Of a DNA stretch of 64,000 bases, positions 17,754-27,812 are shown piece after piece. A program made the translations under genes and the position numbers. Source of the stretch: UBA6522 sp965262365. GTDB taxonomy: Bacteria > Pseudomonadota > Gammaproteobacteria > Steroidobacterales > Rariloculaceae. The stretch is from contig OZ253541.1 of the NCBI GenBank assembly GCA_965262365.1, positions 2,542,001 through 2,606,000 of the forward strand, given 5' to 3'. Each line of letters starts with the position of its first letter. Position 1 is the stretch's first letter. The notes under the pieces are model-generated. The model was not told the origin of the DNA. It searched no databases and was given only the letters and a program-made list of their open reading frames with translations.

Positions 17754-20654
17754 ATGTACGAACTCTTCACGCTCGGCGGCGGGGTCTATCTCGTCGATTT
17801 ACTCAACGCCGTTGCCGCCATCACCGGAGGGGATGCCTATCTCACGCTCGCCCAGATCGCCGGTGTCGCAGGGCTCGCGTGGATCCTGTTCCGGACCGCG
17901 TTCGGCGGGTCCTGGAAGGACAACGCGAAATGGGTACTGATGTTCACGGCTATCTGGGGCGTGATGATCGTCCCGAAAGCCACCGTGCGGGTCGTGGACC
18001 GGCTCGATCCGGCGCTCGCGCCCGCGGTGGTGGCCAACGTGCCGATCGGACTGGCGCTCTTCGCCTCGCTCACGTCGGAGGTTGGTGACGGGCTCACCCG
18101 TCTCACGGAACAGGCGTTCACGCTCCCGGACGATCTGACCTACCAGCGCCACGGGATGATCTTCGGATCCCGGCTCGCCGATGCGGTCACCCGCATGGAG
18201 ATCACGGATGCGGTATTCGCCCGGAATTTACGAAACTACGCCCGTCAGTGCATCTTTCACGCGCTGTTGCTCGGACACATCTCCGCCGACGATCTGCGGG
18301 AGACGACGGACCTCTGGGCGCTCGTGACGGCGGGAGGCTCGCCTTCCGCAGGCGCTTCGCCCGCCAGGCTCGTGGAGTTCGCAACCCGTCAACCCGCGGG
18401 CGCCACCGGCGCCACGCCCGTGGATACCGAGATCGTCACCTGTGCCGAGGCGGCGGCGCGCCTGGACGCGCTCTGGGCCGCGGAAATCGGGCGCGCGGCG
18501 GGCATATTCGGAATCCGGATCTTCCCGGACGCCGACACCGAGGCGCTTGCGCGCGCGGAACTCCTGGCGGCGCTTCCTGCCGCGCACGATTTCCTGATCG
18601 GCGCCTCGCGCAATGCGGCCGACATCATCCGCCAACAGATGGTATTGAACGCCGTGCACGATGCGGGCGAACAGTGGTCGACGGAAACCGGCAACGCCGC
18701 CGCGCTCAGCGCCTACACCGAGGCCCGCGCCGAGGCCCAGACCGTGGCCGCGTACCGGGCCATCGGCCGTCAGGCCGAGACCTGGGTCCCGCTCCTTCGG
18801 ATCGTGTTCGAGTGCCTCTACGTCGGGTCCTTTCCGATGGCGGTCTTGTTGATGCTCACCCCGGCTGGGGGCGCGTTCGTGCGCGCGTACCTTGGCGGGT
18901 TCGTGTGGCTGCAGAGCTGGGGGCCGCTCTACGCGATCCTGCACCGCATATCCCTCGGCGAGGCCGCCGAACGCATGGGCGCTGCCGCGCTCATGCCTGG
19001 AGGCGATGCGGGGATTTCGCTGGTGGCGCAGGCCGGGATCCGCGCGGTGGCCGCGGATGTCGCGGTAATGTCGGGGTACCTCTCGATGTCGGTCCCCTTT
19101 CTCGCGGCCGCGCTCGCCTACGGCGTCGGGCGCGCCACTTCTCTGGCGTCGTCCGTTCTCCACGTGGGCCAGGAGGCCGCTAGCGCGGCAGCGAGAGAGG
19201 GTTCTACGGGGAATCTCTCGCTCGGATCGACGCAACTGGACTCGCACAGGTTTGCGATCAGCGAAGGCCGCCAGATCCGGACTTCGGCCCAGGTCGACAC
19301 GGGACGTTACACGGGTTACTCGCCCGAAGGCGCGGCATTCACCGTCGCGGCGGACGGGACGGCTATCGCCGACGCGGGGGTCGCCACGAGCCGCCTGCCC
19401 GCCGCCGGCATCCGGCTCTCGGAGTCGCTGGCCGCGAGCCACGAGAACCGCGCCGCCCAATCGAGAACGCTCGGGGAGAATTTCTCGGCCGAAGCGGCCG
19501 TGGCGCGCACGGCGGCAGCCACCGACGCCACCGCGATGGTGGAACGGCATTCCAGGGACGTCAACGTGGGCACCGCGCATGCGCACGGCGTCACCGAGTC
19601 CGAGTCCCGTCAGACCCAGGATCTGTCGAGCCACATGGACCGGTTGTCGGAGATCGGCGGGATCACCAAGGACCAGGCTGCGACGCTGACGGCCGAGGCG
19701 AGCCTCGGCGGCGGGTTCGGGAAGGTGGTGCGACTCGGCGCGAGCGGGCGGGCGTCGTGGCGGGGCCAGACCATCGAGAGCGAGGCGTTCAACCGGATGC
19801 AGGAATACGCCGAGCAGCACCAGGTGACGGATCTGTGGTCGCAGGTGTCGGACGCCTCCAGGCGGTACTCCAGCGCGACAGGCGAAAGCGAACTGGCGAG
19901 CGTGGACGAGAGCTTTGGGGCGAACCTCACCCGCATGCAGCGGTACGAGGACCGGGCGTCGGCGAGCTTCCAGACGGCCGAGAACTGGAGTGCGCAGGCG
20001 TCCCAGGTGCGGGCCGAATCCCAGGCCATCGACCGGGAACTGGGACAGCCGTTCTTCGCCTGGCTGTCCGAACGTCCAGGAGGGGACGGGCGGCCCATCG
20101 GCGTCGGCGGCGCCTTGCGGCTGGCCACGCCCCAAACGCCCGAGGAGGCCGAGACGCTGCGCGAGTACGCGGCCGAGTTCGTGTCGGAGCGGCTGCCTTC
20201 TCCGGCGAGTCCGGGGGTGGCGAGCGTGCCGAGCCGCGCGACGTTCGAGGACGCGCGCGAGGACCTGCGCGACACGCAAGTGCCGGCCACGGGCGCGGCG
20301 TACGGGGATTGGTCCGAAGGCGCGCGGGAGCGGGCGACGGAGGCCCGCGTGCCGGAGGATGTGGAGCAACCCGCCGCCGTATCCCGGGGAGAGACCGAGT
20401 CGGCAATGGCCGTGCGGGCCGGCGAGCGGCGGGAACGCACCCGGGCGGCCGAAGCGGCGGTCGATGCCGGGCGCGAGGCCGTGGAAACCGAACGAAGCCA
20501 ACCGATGGGCCAGCAGGTGCTGGAAGAAGTGCCGCTGGTCGGCGGCTGGCTCGCCGGGCGGATCTACGGGACCGCGCGCAACGACGCACCGGACGAGCCC
20601 GTGGCGGGGCAGCGCCTCAAGGACGACTCGCGAGGCGATGAGGCACAGGACTAG
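17754..20654 (+). CDS. traG: Conjugal transfer mating-pair/entry-exclusion protein TraG
   Basis: Inner-membrane protein with pilus-assembly N-terminal and periplasmic C-terminal parts. The start at 17754 (MYELFTLGGGVYLVDLLNAV) matches TraG. Transmembrane helices lie near residues 30-80 and 350-460. The C-terminal half is soluble, Ala/Glu/Ser-rich and probably coiled. The length of 966 residues is in the family range. The last four bases overlap the end of the small convergent membrane gene. Confidence 0.92.
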   Translation: MYELFTLGGGVYLVDLLNAVAAITGGDAYLTLAQIAGVAGLAWILFRTAFGGSWKDNAKWVLMFTAIWGVMIVPKATVRVVDRLDPALAPAVVANVPIGLALFASLTSEVGDGLTRLTEQAFTLPDDLTYQRHGMIFGSRLADAVTRMEITDAVFARNLRNYARQCIFHALLLGHISADDLRETTDLWALVTAGGSPSAGASPARLVEFATRQPAGATGATPVDTEIVTCAEAAARLDALWAAEIGRAAGIFGIRIFPDADTEALARAELLAALPAAHDFLIGASRNAADIIRQQMVLNAVHDAGEQWSTETGNAAALSAYTEARAEAQTVAAYRAIGRQAETWVPLLRIVFECLYVGSFPMAVLLMLTPAGGAFVRAYLGGFVWLQSWGPLYAILHRISLGEAAERMGAAALMPGGDAGISLVAQAGIRAVAADVAVMSGYLSMSVPFLAAALAYGVGRATSLASSVLHVGQEAASAAAREGSTGNLSLGSTQLDSHRFAISEGRQIRTSAQVDTGRYTGYSPEGAAFTVAADGTAIADAGVATSRLPAAGIRLSESLAASHENRAAQSRTLGENFSAEAAVARTAAATDATAMVERHSRDVNVGTAHAHGVTESESRQTQDLSSHMDRLSEIGGITKDQAATLTAEASLGGGFGKVVRLGASGRASWRGQTIESEAFNRMQEYAEQHQVTDLWSQVSDASRRYSSATGESELASVDESFGANLTRMQRYEDRASASFQTAENWSAQASQVRAESQAIDRELGQPFFAWLSERPGGDGRPIGVGGALRLATPQTPEEAETLREYAAEFVSERLPSPASPGVASVPSRATFEDAREDLRDTQVPATGAAYGDWSEGARERATEARVPEDVEQPAAVSRGETESAMAVRAGERRERTRAAEAAVDAGREAVETERSQPMGQQVLEEVPLVGGWLAGRIYGTARNDAPDEPVAGQRLKDDSRGDEAQD

Positions 20655-21061
20655 CCGTGATCGTGATGCTGGAGAAACCGGTCGTCTTCGCGCATGAGTG
20701 CCTCGGCGTCGGCCTGATGCCGACGATACGAGTACTGGCCTGTTCGGGTGAAAAAATCGAATTCTTCGTCGTTGCGGGGCAACTCAACATACGTAAACGC
20801 CGACCAGTCCCCGTGCCGCAAGCCCGGCCACAGGGCCTGCACGAAACTTGCCGCGATCGCCCAGAGCATGGCCGCGAGCCAGATCGCGCCGATCCAGTCC
20901 GCACCGGCGCCCGCCAGGGCAAGCACAAGGGAGACCGGGACCGCCATGGCCAGCGGCGCCAGTACCCACAGGGTGCTGCGCGCAGGGGGACTGCCGTCCG
21001 CAGGACCGAGCGCGGCAGGCCGGGTGCCGGTTGGGGCGCCGTTGTGTCGGGTCGGTTTCAT
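20651..21061 (-). CDS. Small membrane protein between traG and traD
   Basis: 136-residue hypothetical with two hydrophobic helices (TLWVLAPLAMAVPVSLVLALAGAGA and GAIWLAAMLWAIAASFVQAL) and an acidic/His-rich tail. The start at MKPTRHNG (21061) is preferred over upstream in-frame starts because the truncated paralogue at 57986 begins with MKRTP at the equivalent point. It is the only gene on the minus strand in this operon, lying divergent to traD. Conserved position in both copies suggests a role in transfer regulation or exclusion (inference). Confidence 0.65.
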   Translation of the reverse strand: MKPTRHNGAPTGTRPAALGPADGSPPARSTLWVLAPLAMAVPVSLVLALAGAGADWIGAIWLAAMLWAIAASFVQALWPGLRHGDWSAFTYVELPRNDEEFDFFTRTGQYSYRRHQADAEALMREDDRFLQHHDHG

Positions 21062-21219
21062 GACGGGGGCCTCCAGTTGCATGGGCGATCGGGTCACGCG
21101 GGCGATCCGGACTTCCCGGACCGCCCAACGCTCGACTCGAACCCGGCCGGGCCCGGACTCTCGAGGGCGTTGGGCGAGGGCCATGCGCATCGACAGGCAT
21201 TCAAAGGGAGGATCGAAAA

Positions 21220-23301
21220 GTGATCATGAGAGCGTGGGGCGACGACACCGTCCGGGGCGGGCAGACGGTGTTTCACGGGCTTCGGATGTGGAGCCAGTTG
21301 GTGCGGGTGGGGCTGATGACGATCGCGGGGCTCGCCGTCGCGGTCCCGGGGTTCAATCTCTGGCGCACCACCACGGGCGATGACTGGTACGGCGTCGGCA
21401 TGGTGACGCTGGCCGAAACCAAACTCGCCATGGGCTATCAACCGGAATCCGGCCAGAGAGTGCGCCTTGAGAACGGCGACGAAATGATCGGGCGGATCGA
21501 CGACATCGCGGCCTACGGCCCGTGGCACGACACGCGGGAGCGGATCCTGGGGGCCGTGTACACGGGAGCCTGGCTCGGTGTGAAGATCGGCGCGGGGATC
21601 GTGATCCTGATGCTCGGCTGGTTCCGCTACCAGGGCCACCGGCTGAAACAGAAGAAGCGCCTGCGCGGGGCGGAACTGGTGAGCGCGCAAGAGCTGGCAC
21701 GGCGCGTGCGCCCGCTGCGGGCCCGGGCGCGGCGGGTCGTGTTCGGGGGGGCTCGCCCGTACCGAATTGCGGGCGTGCCCTACCCCGAGCGAACCGAGAC
21801 CCAGCACACGATCGTGTCGGGCACGACAGGGTCCGGCAAGACGGTGCTGATCTCCGACCTCGTGCAACAGATCCGCCGGCGGGGCGACCGGTGCGTGATC
21901 TACGACAAGATGGGGAGCTATACAGAGGCGTTTTTCAATCCGGAGCGGGACGTTCTGCTCAATCCCCTCGACGCCCGCGCCCCCCGATGGTCGCCGTTCT
22001 ACGAGGCCCGTTCGCCCCGGGATTTCGACACCATGGCCGCGGCGCTCATTCCCCAGCAGAAGGACACCGTCGATCCATTCTGGGTCACGGCCGCCCGGCA
22101 GTTGTTCTCCAACGGCGCAGGCGTGCTGTGGGAAAAGGGCGAGCGCGACAACCGCGTGCTGGTCGAGCACCTGCTCAAGACGAACCTCAAGGCGCTCGCC
22201 GAAGCCATGGAAGGGACTGTCGCACAATCCATCGTGGACCCGGAAAACCCGAAGACCGCGTTGAGCGTGCGCGCCATGCTCACCGCGCACCTCGGGGCGA
22301 TGGAGGTCCTGGCGGACAGCGGACAACCGTTCTCTATTCGGAATTGGATTGCAGGGGAGAGGGAGAACAGTTTTCTATTCCTGACGTCCAGGGGCGATCA
22401 GCACGCGACCCTGAGAGGCCTGATTTCCACGTGGCTCGAGATCGCGGTGAACGCGCTGCTCTCGCTCGACCGGGACGACGACCGCCGGATCTGGGTGATC
22501 CTGGACGAGCTGCCCACACTGCACCAGGTGCCGAGCCTGCAGCCGGGGCTGGCCGAAAGCCGCCAGTTCGGCGGCTGTTTCGTGCTCGGCGTGCAGGTCG
22601 CCTCGGCCTTGCGGGACCTCTACGGGCGAAACGGCGCCGAGACGATTTCGGGGCTCTGCGGCACGCGGGTCGTGTTCGCCGCACCGGACCGGGACACCGC
22701 GCAGTGGTCGGCCGACAGCCTCGGGCGAAGCGAGATCGAGGAAGTGGCCGAAGGCGTGAGCTACGGCGCCGATCCCTACCGCGACGGCGTCACGCTCACG
22801 CCGAAGCGCGAACTTCAGTCGCTCGCCCTGCCGTCGGAGATCACGCGGCTGCCGAACCTCACGGGGTATCTCAAACTCCCCGGCCCCTTCCCGGTCGCGC
22901 GAATCGAACTCGACTACGTCAAGCGCCCGAAGACCGCGCCCCGGTTCGTGCCGCGCACAGTGGCGCCGACGAGCGGAGCCGATGCCGCCAGTCCCAAACC
23001 GCATGACGCCAGTCCGGACCCGAATCCGGATGCGGTTGAGCAGTCGGCACCGGCGCCCGATGAAAACGGCGCCGGCCGGAAGGCGCCGGAGGCGGGCGAA
23101 AGGCCCGCGAAATACGTGCCGCGTGGCGATGAGCAGGAGAATCAGGCGTCATTGCCGTTCGAGGATGAAACGGACACCCGGTGCGCGTCCGACGCCGACG
23201 GGACTGAAGGCGAAGGGGCCGAAGCCGAGGGCGACGGCGGGAAAGACGACGTGCAGGCGCCGGGCGAAGCGGCTCCCGAACACCGGGGCAATTGGGGCTG
23301 A
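21220..23301 (+). CDS. traD: Type IV coupling protein TraD
   Basis: Inner-membrane hexameric ATPase delivering the relaxase-DNA complex to the secretion channel. N-terminal TM1 (LVRVGLMTIAGLAVAVPG) and TM2 (LGVKIGAGIVILMLGWF) flank a periplasmic loop. Walker A GTTGSGKT is at 201-208 and Walker B WVILDELP is near 425-432. The C-terminal 120 residues are Pro/Glu-rich and probably unstructured, ending PEHRGNWG. The start is GTG 21220 behind AAAGGGAGGA, or ATG 21226. The stop overlaps traI (TGATG). Confidence 0.94.
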   Translation: MIMRAWGDDTVRGGQTVFHGLRMWSQLVRVGLMTIAGLAVAVPGFNLWRTTTGDDWYGVGMVTLAETKLAMGYQPESGQRVRLENGDEMIGRIDDIAAYGPWHDTRERILGAVYTGAWLGVKIGAGIVILMLGWFRYQGHRLKQKKRLRGAELVSAQELARRVRPLRARARRVVFGGARPYRIAGVPYPERTETQHTIVSGTTGSGKTVLISDLVQQIRRRGDRCVIYDKMGSYTEAFFNPERDVLLNPLDARAPRWSPFYEARSPRDFDTMAAALIPQQKDTVDPFWVTAARQLFSNGAGVLWEKGERDNRVLVEHLLKTNLKALAEAMEGTVAQSIVDPENPKTALSVRAMLTAHLGAMEVLADSGQPFSIRNWIAGERENSFLFLTSRGDQHATLRGLISTWLEIAVNALLSLDRDDDRRIWVILDELPTLHQVPSLQPGLAESRQFGGCFVLGVQVASALRDLYGRNGAETISGLCGTRVVFAAPDRDTAQWSADSLGRSEIEEVAEGVSYGADPYRDGVTLTPKRELQSLALPSEITRLPNLTGYLKLPGPFPVARIELDYVKRPKTAPRFVPRTVAPTSGADAASPKPHDASPDPNPDAVEQSAPAPDENGAGRKAPEAGERPAKYVPRGDEQENQASLPFEDETDTRCASDADGTEGEGAEAEGDGGKDDVQAPGEAAPEHRGNWG

Positions 23302-26285
23302 TGGTCGTCTCGATCGGCGCGGTCGCCTCCCCGTCCCAGGGCGTCTCCTACTACGAACGCGACGGCTATTACGCCAAGGACGATCCCGAACACAGGGGCG
23401 CGAGCGCCTGGGCGGGCCGTGGCGCGGCCGAACTCGGCCTGCTGGGCTCCGTGGATCCGGACACGTTCAAGTGCGTGCTGGCCGGGCAGGTGCCGGGCGG
23501 CCCGAGACTCGGCAAGCGCGCCAGGGACGGGAGCGTGTCCCACCGTCCCGGGCGCGACCTGACTTTTTCGGCCCCGAAGTCCGTGTCGCTGATGGCCCTC
23601 GTCGGCGGGGACGAGCGCATCGTCGCCGCGCACGACCGCGCCGTGAAACGCGCGCTCGCGTGGGTGGAGCGAAACGCGGCGGAAACACGCTTGAGCGACC
23701 CGGCCACCAAAAAAATGGTGCGCGCCAAGGGCCAGAAAACCGTGGCGGCCACGTTCCGCCACGACACCTCCCGCAACCTCGACCCGCAGCTTCACACCCA
23801 CGCGGTGCTCGCCAACATGGTCCGGGGCGAGGACGGCAAGTGGAGAACCATGGCCAACGAGCCGCTGTACCGCGGCCAGAAGCTCATCGGCATGATCTAC
23901 CGCTCCGAATTGGCCTCGATGCTGGATTGGATGGGCTACGGGATCGAGAAGAGTCACGCGGACGGGCGGTTCGAGATCGCGGGCGTATCGCGGGAGGTCG
24001 TCGAGGCGTTTTCCACGCGCCGCGCGGAGATCCAGTCCGCGATGGCCGAGCGCGGCCTGGGCGATACGGACAAGAACCCGAAAATGGCCGAGCGCGCCGC
24101 GCTCATGACCCGCGCACACAAGCGAGATGTGGACAAGGGCGCGTTGCGCGGGCACTGGAAGGAACAGGCCGCCGCGATGGGATTCGATGCCGGCAAGGTC
24201 GCCGAGCGTGCGAGGGAGACGGACAGGATGCGCATGACGAACCCGCAGGTTCTGTCGAAGGCGGACGTTGCCGCGCTGGACGCGGCGGACGCCGAACGGA
24301 GACCGGATCGCGGAACGCCGGTACCTGAGGCGCCGGAGCAGCCGGACAGCGGGCGGGAACGCGAAGCCGTCGAATGGGCCGCGGCGCACCTGTCCGAACG
24401 AGAAGCGGTGTTCACACGAACGGACCTGCTGACCGCCGCGCTCGCCATGCACCCCGGGCGCGTCTCCGTAGGCGGCGCCGAGCGCGAAATCCGGGCGCTG
24501 GTGTCCGATAAACGGCTGCACCGCGCGCCGGCGCTCGAGAACGGGGATGGCATGACCACGGACAAGGCGCTGGCGGACGAGCGCGAGAGCATCAGCCTGA
24601 TGCTGGAGGGAAGGCACCGGGAGCGGCCCATTATGAGAGGCTGGATCGTGCAGGGGCGGCTGCACCGGGGGCCGTTGACCGAGGGTCAGAAGGCGGCGGT
24701 GAAACTGATCCTCTCGTCGAAGGACCGCGTGATCGGCGTGCAGGGCTACGCCGGCACGGGCAAGACGACCATGTTGCGCCGGGCCCGGGCGCTGGCGGAG
24801 AAGAAGGAGTACACGATGATCGGGCTGGCGCCGTCGGCCTCGGCCGTCAAGACGCTCGCCGCCGAGGCCGGCATCGAGAGCGAAACGCTGCAGCGGTTCC
24901 TGGCCCGAAACGCCGGCGTCGCCGAAGGACGGCTGACGAAGAAGAGCGCGAAGGCGTTGCGCGGGAAATTCTTCAGGTCGGTGTTGGTCGTGGACGAGGC
25001 CTCGCTCGCCTCCACCGTGCAGATGCGGAACCTGCTGCGGATCGCGAAGGAGTTGCGTTTGCCGAGGGTCGTGCTCGTCGGCGACGAAAAGCAGCTCGAC
25101 GCCGTGGACGCGGGCAAGGCGTTCGCGCAGTTGCAGGACGCAGGCATGGAAACCGCGACGATGGACCAGATCATGCGCCAGAGAAACCCGGAACTGAAAG
25201 CCGCGGTGGAGGCGGGCCTGGCCGGCGAGATCGGGAAGGCGTTCGGGAAACTGGGCAGCAACGTCGCGGAAGTTCAACCCGACAACATCGCCGGCGCCGT
25301 GGCGGCGCGGTGGCTGAAACTATCGCCCGAGATGCGCGCCCGCACCGGCGTCATGGCGCCGAGCCATGCGCTGCGCGTGGGCATCAACGCGCACATCCGC
25401 GAGCGGCTTGCGCGCGAGGGCGTCATTCGCGGGCGGACGTACGAGGGCGAGCGCCTGGTGTCGCGCGGCTACACGCGCGCCGAGAAGGGGCTCGCGGACA
25501 ACTACGTTTCGGGGGACGTGGTGGCGTTTCACCGCCCGTACAAGCGACTCGGCGTCGCCAAGGGCGACGAGCGGGTTGTGGAGCGCGTGGACCACAAGAC
25601 GGGGACGGTGCTGCTCGAGGATCCGGGCGGCGACAGCCGCCGGTGGGACCCGGGCCAGGTGGCGGGATTGCGGGGCGGAAGCGAGGTGTATCAACGCGAG
25701 GAGATCGAACTGCGCGCCGGGGACCGCATCCGCTGGACGAAGAACGACGCCGGACTCGGGCTGGTGAACAGCCGTACCGCGGAAGTGGTTTCCGTCGAGG
25801 ATGGAACGGTCTCGTTCAAATTGGAGGACGGACGAACGCTGGATCTGGAGAAAAGCGACCCGGCGCTACGCCATCTGGACCATGCCTGGGCGTCCACGGT
25901 GCACGCGTTCCAGGGCCGCACGGTGGACAACGTGATCGCGGCGATGGAGGCGGGCCACCCGCACCTGACCACGCAGAAGAGTTTCTACGTGGAAATCAGC
26001 CGCGCGCGCGACCGGGCCGAGTTGGTGACGGACGATGCCAAGCGGCTGCGCGAGCAACTAGAGACGGCGACAGGCGAGCGAATCTCGGCGCTGGAGGGTA
26101 TCGGACAGGCAATGCCGGATGGGCCGGCGACGAAGGGTGCCGAGGCAATACCGGCACGTGAGCCGGATCGGGACAAGGCAGTGAGTGCGGACCTGGACGC
26201 GGGTGAAAGCGAACCAACCGCCAGGGACCGCGAAACGGCCGGTCCGGTCGAGAGGAAACCTGTCGAGATGGACCTGGGATTGTGA
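23301..26285 (+). CDS. traI: MobF-type relaxase/helicase TraI (copy 1)
   Basis: Nicks oriT, stays bound to the 5' end and unwinds the transferred strand. The start at MVVSIGAVAS is supported by the second copy (MVASIGTVAS). Relaxase Tyr cluster SYYERDGYY (residues 16-24) and three metal-binding His (RHDTS His154; HTH His165 and His167) are present. The SF1 helicase has Walker A GYAGTGKTT near 482, VVDEASLAS and VLVGDEKQLDAVDAGKAF. C-terminal UvrD-like motif WASTVHAFQGRTVDNVIAAM is also present. It is 994 residues, complete, and ends the tra operon. Confidence 0.95.
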   Translation: MVVSIGAVASPSQGVSYYERDGYYAKDDPEHRGASAWAGRGAAELGLLGSVDPDTFKCVLAGQVPGGPRLGKRARDGSVSHRPGRDLTFSAPKSVSLMALVGGDERIVAAHDRAVKRALAWVERNAAETRLSDPATKKMVRAKGQKTVAATFRHDTSRNLDPQLHTHAVLANMVRGEDGKWRTMANEPLYRGQKLIGMIYRSELASMLDWMGYGIEKSHADGRFEIAGVSREVVEAFSTRRAEIQSAMAERGLGDTDKNPKMAERAALMTRAHKRDVDKGALRGHWKEQAAAMGFDAGKVAERARETDRMRMTNPQVLSKADVAALDAADAERRPDRGTPVPEAPEQPDSGREREAVEWAAAHLSEREAVFTRTDLLTAALAMHPGRVSVGGAEREIRALVSDKRLHRAPALENGDGMTTDKALADERESISLMLEGRHRERPIMRGWIVQGRLHRGPLTEGQKAAVKLILSSKDRVIGVQGYAGTGKTTMLRRARALAEKKEYTMIGLAPSASAVKTLAAEAGIESETLQRFLARNAGVAEGRLTKKSAKALRGKFFRSVLVVDEASLASTVQMRNLLRIAKELRLPRVVLVGDEKQLDAVDAGKAFAQLQDAGMETATMDQIMRQRNPELKAAVEAGLAGEIGKAFGKLGSNVAEVQPDNIAGAVAARWLKLSPEMRARTGVMAPSHALRVGINAHIRERLAREGVIRGRTYEGERLVSRGYTRAEKGLADNYVSGDVVAFHRPYKRLGVAKGDERVVERVDHKTGTVLLEDPGGDSRRWDPGQVAGLRGGSEVYQREEIELRAGDRIRWTKNDAGLGLVNSRTAEVVSVEDGTVSFKLEDGRTLDLEKSDPALRHLDHAWASTVHAFQGRTVDNVIAAMEAGHPHLTTQKSFYVEISRARDRAELVTDDAKRLREQLETATGERISALEGIGQAMPDGPATKGAEAIPAREPDRDKAVSADLDAGESEPTARDRETAGPVERKPVEMDLGL

Positions 26286-26657
26286 GCGTGAAGGGGACGC
26301 AATTCGATGGATACGAAAGAAATGGGGTCCGTGGCAGTCGTGCGAATCGGGCCGAAGTGGGCAAGGGATCAACGCGATCCGGCGCCCACGCCCTCATTGC
26401 TGCGTCCGGACGACCGGCGGGAGAACGGGCTCGATGCGCCCGGGCCCGCCATCCAGCTCAACGGTTCAGTTCGGTGCCAGCATGGCGCAAGAATCTCGCG
26501 CCAGGGCGCGCCCCAGCCTGCGAGCGCTGGCGGGAAACCGCTCTCGGCCGTGTTCGGATCGGGCGATGTACCGAGGCCTTGCCCGGACACCGCCCGCCGT
26601 CCCGGTCACAGCGCGGCTCGGCCTTCCCCCGGCGTTTCGGCAGGAACAGGAAGGACG
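26286..26657 (+). other. Region after traI copy 1, possible small ORF fused to an IS remnant
   Basis: A GC-rich open frame begins at ATG 26307 (MDTKEMGSVAVVRIGPKW), 22 bases after traI, and runs in frame into the IS1595 transposase fragment. Its 117 residues resemble nothing I recognise and are rich in Pro, Arg and Gly. It may be the start of a real post-traI gene cut by the IS, or chance open frame in GC-rich DNA. Confidence 0.35.
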
Positions 26658-27098
26658 GTGTCGGCTGGCGCCAAGGTGGCCGTCGCGGGGATTAAAGACC
26701 GTGACAGCAACCAGGTTGTCGCCAAGGTGGTCGAGCACACCGACAAGGCGACCCTACAGGGCTTCGTGGTTGATAACGTGGACCCCGAGGCGACGGTCTA
26801 CACGGACGATGCGAAGGCGTATAATAATCTCCCGTTCGACCATGCCACCGTCAAGCATTCAGTCGCCGAGTACGTGAACGGACAAGCTCACACCAACGGT
26901 ATTGAGAGTTTTTGGGCTACCTTAAAACGTGCCCATAAGGGTACGTTCCACAAGATGAGCCCCAAGCTTCTTCATAGGTATGTCGGGGAGTTCGCCGACA
27001 AGCACAATGTACGGAAGTTCGGCACGTTGGCGCAGATGCAATTGCTTGCACGGGGCATGATCCACAAGCGGCTCCAGTATCAGGATTTGATTGCCTAA
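26658..27098 (+). pseudogene. IS1595-family transposase, C-terminal fragment
   Basis: The last 145 or so residues of a DDE transposase of the ISXO2/IS1595 type. Recognised motifs are VAVAGIKDRDSNQVVAKVVE, TDKATLQGFV, TVYTDDAKAYNNLP, then HTNGIESFWATLKRAHKGTF. YVGEFADKHNVRKFGT near the end is also typical. A full protein is about 300-330 residues; the zinc-ribbon N-terminus and first catalytic Asp are missing. The fragment is fused to unrelated GC-rich sequence at about 26660. Downstream small genes look like the element's passengers. Confidence 0.85.
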
Positions 27099-27175
27099 TG
27101 GGTAATAAGCGCAAGAAAAAAATAGTTGAGGTGGTCCGGCCCGACTATCAGCCCACCGAGGCTGAGAAGCGGTAG
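27098..27175 (+). CDS. 25-residue basic peptide directly after the transposase
   Basis: The ATG overlaps the transposase stop (TAATG). The peptide is Lys-rich at first (MGNKRKKKIVEV) then VRPDYQPTEAEKR. Stop-start coupling and the two further short frames behind it suggest a real small gene carried by the IS1595 element, but there is no functional clue. Confidence 0.45.
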   Translation: MGNKRKKKIVEVVRPDYQPTEAEKR

Positions 27176-27178
27176 GAT

Positions 27179-27280
27179 ATGCGAACCGGATTGAGTTTCG
27201 AGGAATTAACGAAGGCTGTAATATCTGATACGGAAGTGCGCCAGACAGACAAACCATCAGAGAAGGGGCGACCGAACTAG
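27179..27280 (+). CDS. 33-residue peptide downstream of the transposase
   Basis: Begins four bases after the preceding small frame (TAGGATATG) and encodes MRTGLSFEELTKAVISD followed by a polar Lys/Arg tail. The compact spacing behind the transposase is the only support. Unknown function. Confidence 0.4.
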   Translation: MRTGLSFEELTKAVISDTEVRQTDKPSEKGRPN

Positions 27281-27299
27281 AACGCTGTATACTATCCAT

Positions 27300-27812
27300 A
27301 TGGTTACTGAGTCTACAAGAAATCTGATTTGGCAAGAGCTATTTGACTTGGCTCGACTTGTCCGCTATTACGAAGCCATGTCGGATAGGTACATTACCAA
27401 GAAGCAGGTTCTCGATTTCCTCTTATTGATTTCCGCAGTAGTTAGCGTTGCGACAATATCTGGCATATTCCCACTGTGGGCACAAGCACTGTCTGGGGGA
27501 GCAATTGCAATTCTTGTGATGTATGGCTTTGTTTCTAACTATTCAAAGAAAGCGGCGGTACTCCATGCAATTAGTATGGAGTGCAGTTATCTGTATACCC
27601 AACTAGAGCTTCTTTGGGCGGGGGTTCAGGAAAAAGCATTGCCCGAACAAGAGGTCTTGCGCCAATACAGGCAGATAGAGGGACGCCTAACATCTGTAAC
27701 AGGGTGGGCCGCCCATACTGATATCAAGGAGGATAAGAAGTTAAATGAGCAGTGTGAATCCAGGGCGTATGCTTTCGTATGCAACAACTATCATGTTGCG
27801 GGACAGAATTGA
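27300..27812 (+). CDS. SLATT-like two-helix membrane protein
   Basis: 170 residues. An N-terminal amphipathic helix is followed by two adjacent transmembrane helices (VLDFLLLISAVVSVATISG and WAQALSGGAIAILVMYGFVS) and then a helical cytosolic domain (EVLRQYRQIEGRLTSVTG). This layout matches the SLATT superfamily, predicted pore-forming effectors often paired with nucleotide-synthesising sensors in anti-phage systems (family knowledge). No cyclase or other sensor is adjacent; it sits among small genes behind an IS1595 remnant. Base composition is clearly more AT-rich than the tra operon. Confidence in the exact family is moderate. Confidence 0.6.
   Translation: MVTESTRNLIWQELFDLARLVRYYEAMSDRYITKKQVLDFLLLISAVVSVATISGIFPLWAQALSGGAIAILVMYGFVSNYSKKAAVLHAISMECSYLYTQLELLWAGVQEKALPEQEVLRQYRQIEGRLTSVTGWAAHTDIKEDKKLNEQCESRAYAFVCNNYHVAGQN

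Noticed and set aside
18228..20501. 757-residue frame opposite traG
   Set aside because: Antisense shadow caused by high GC third-position bias in traG; composition is Arg/Gly/His-rich.
23142..25277. 711-residue frame opposite traI copy 1
   Set aside because: Antisense shadow of traI with no motif.
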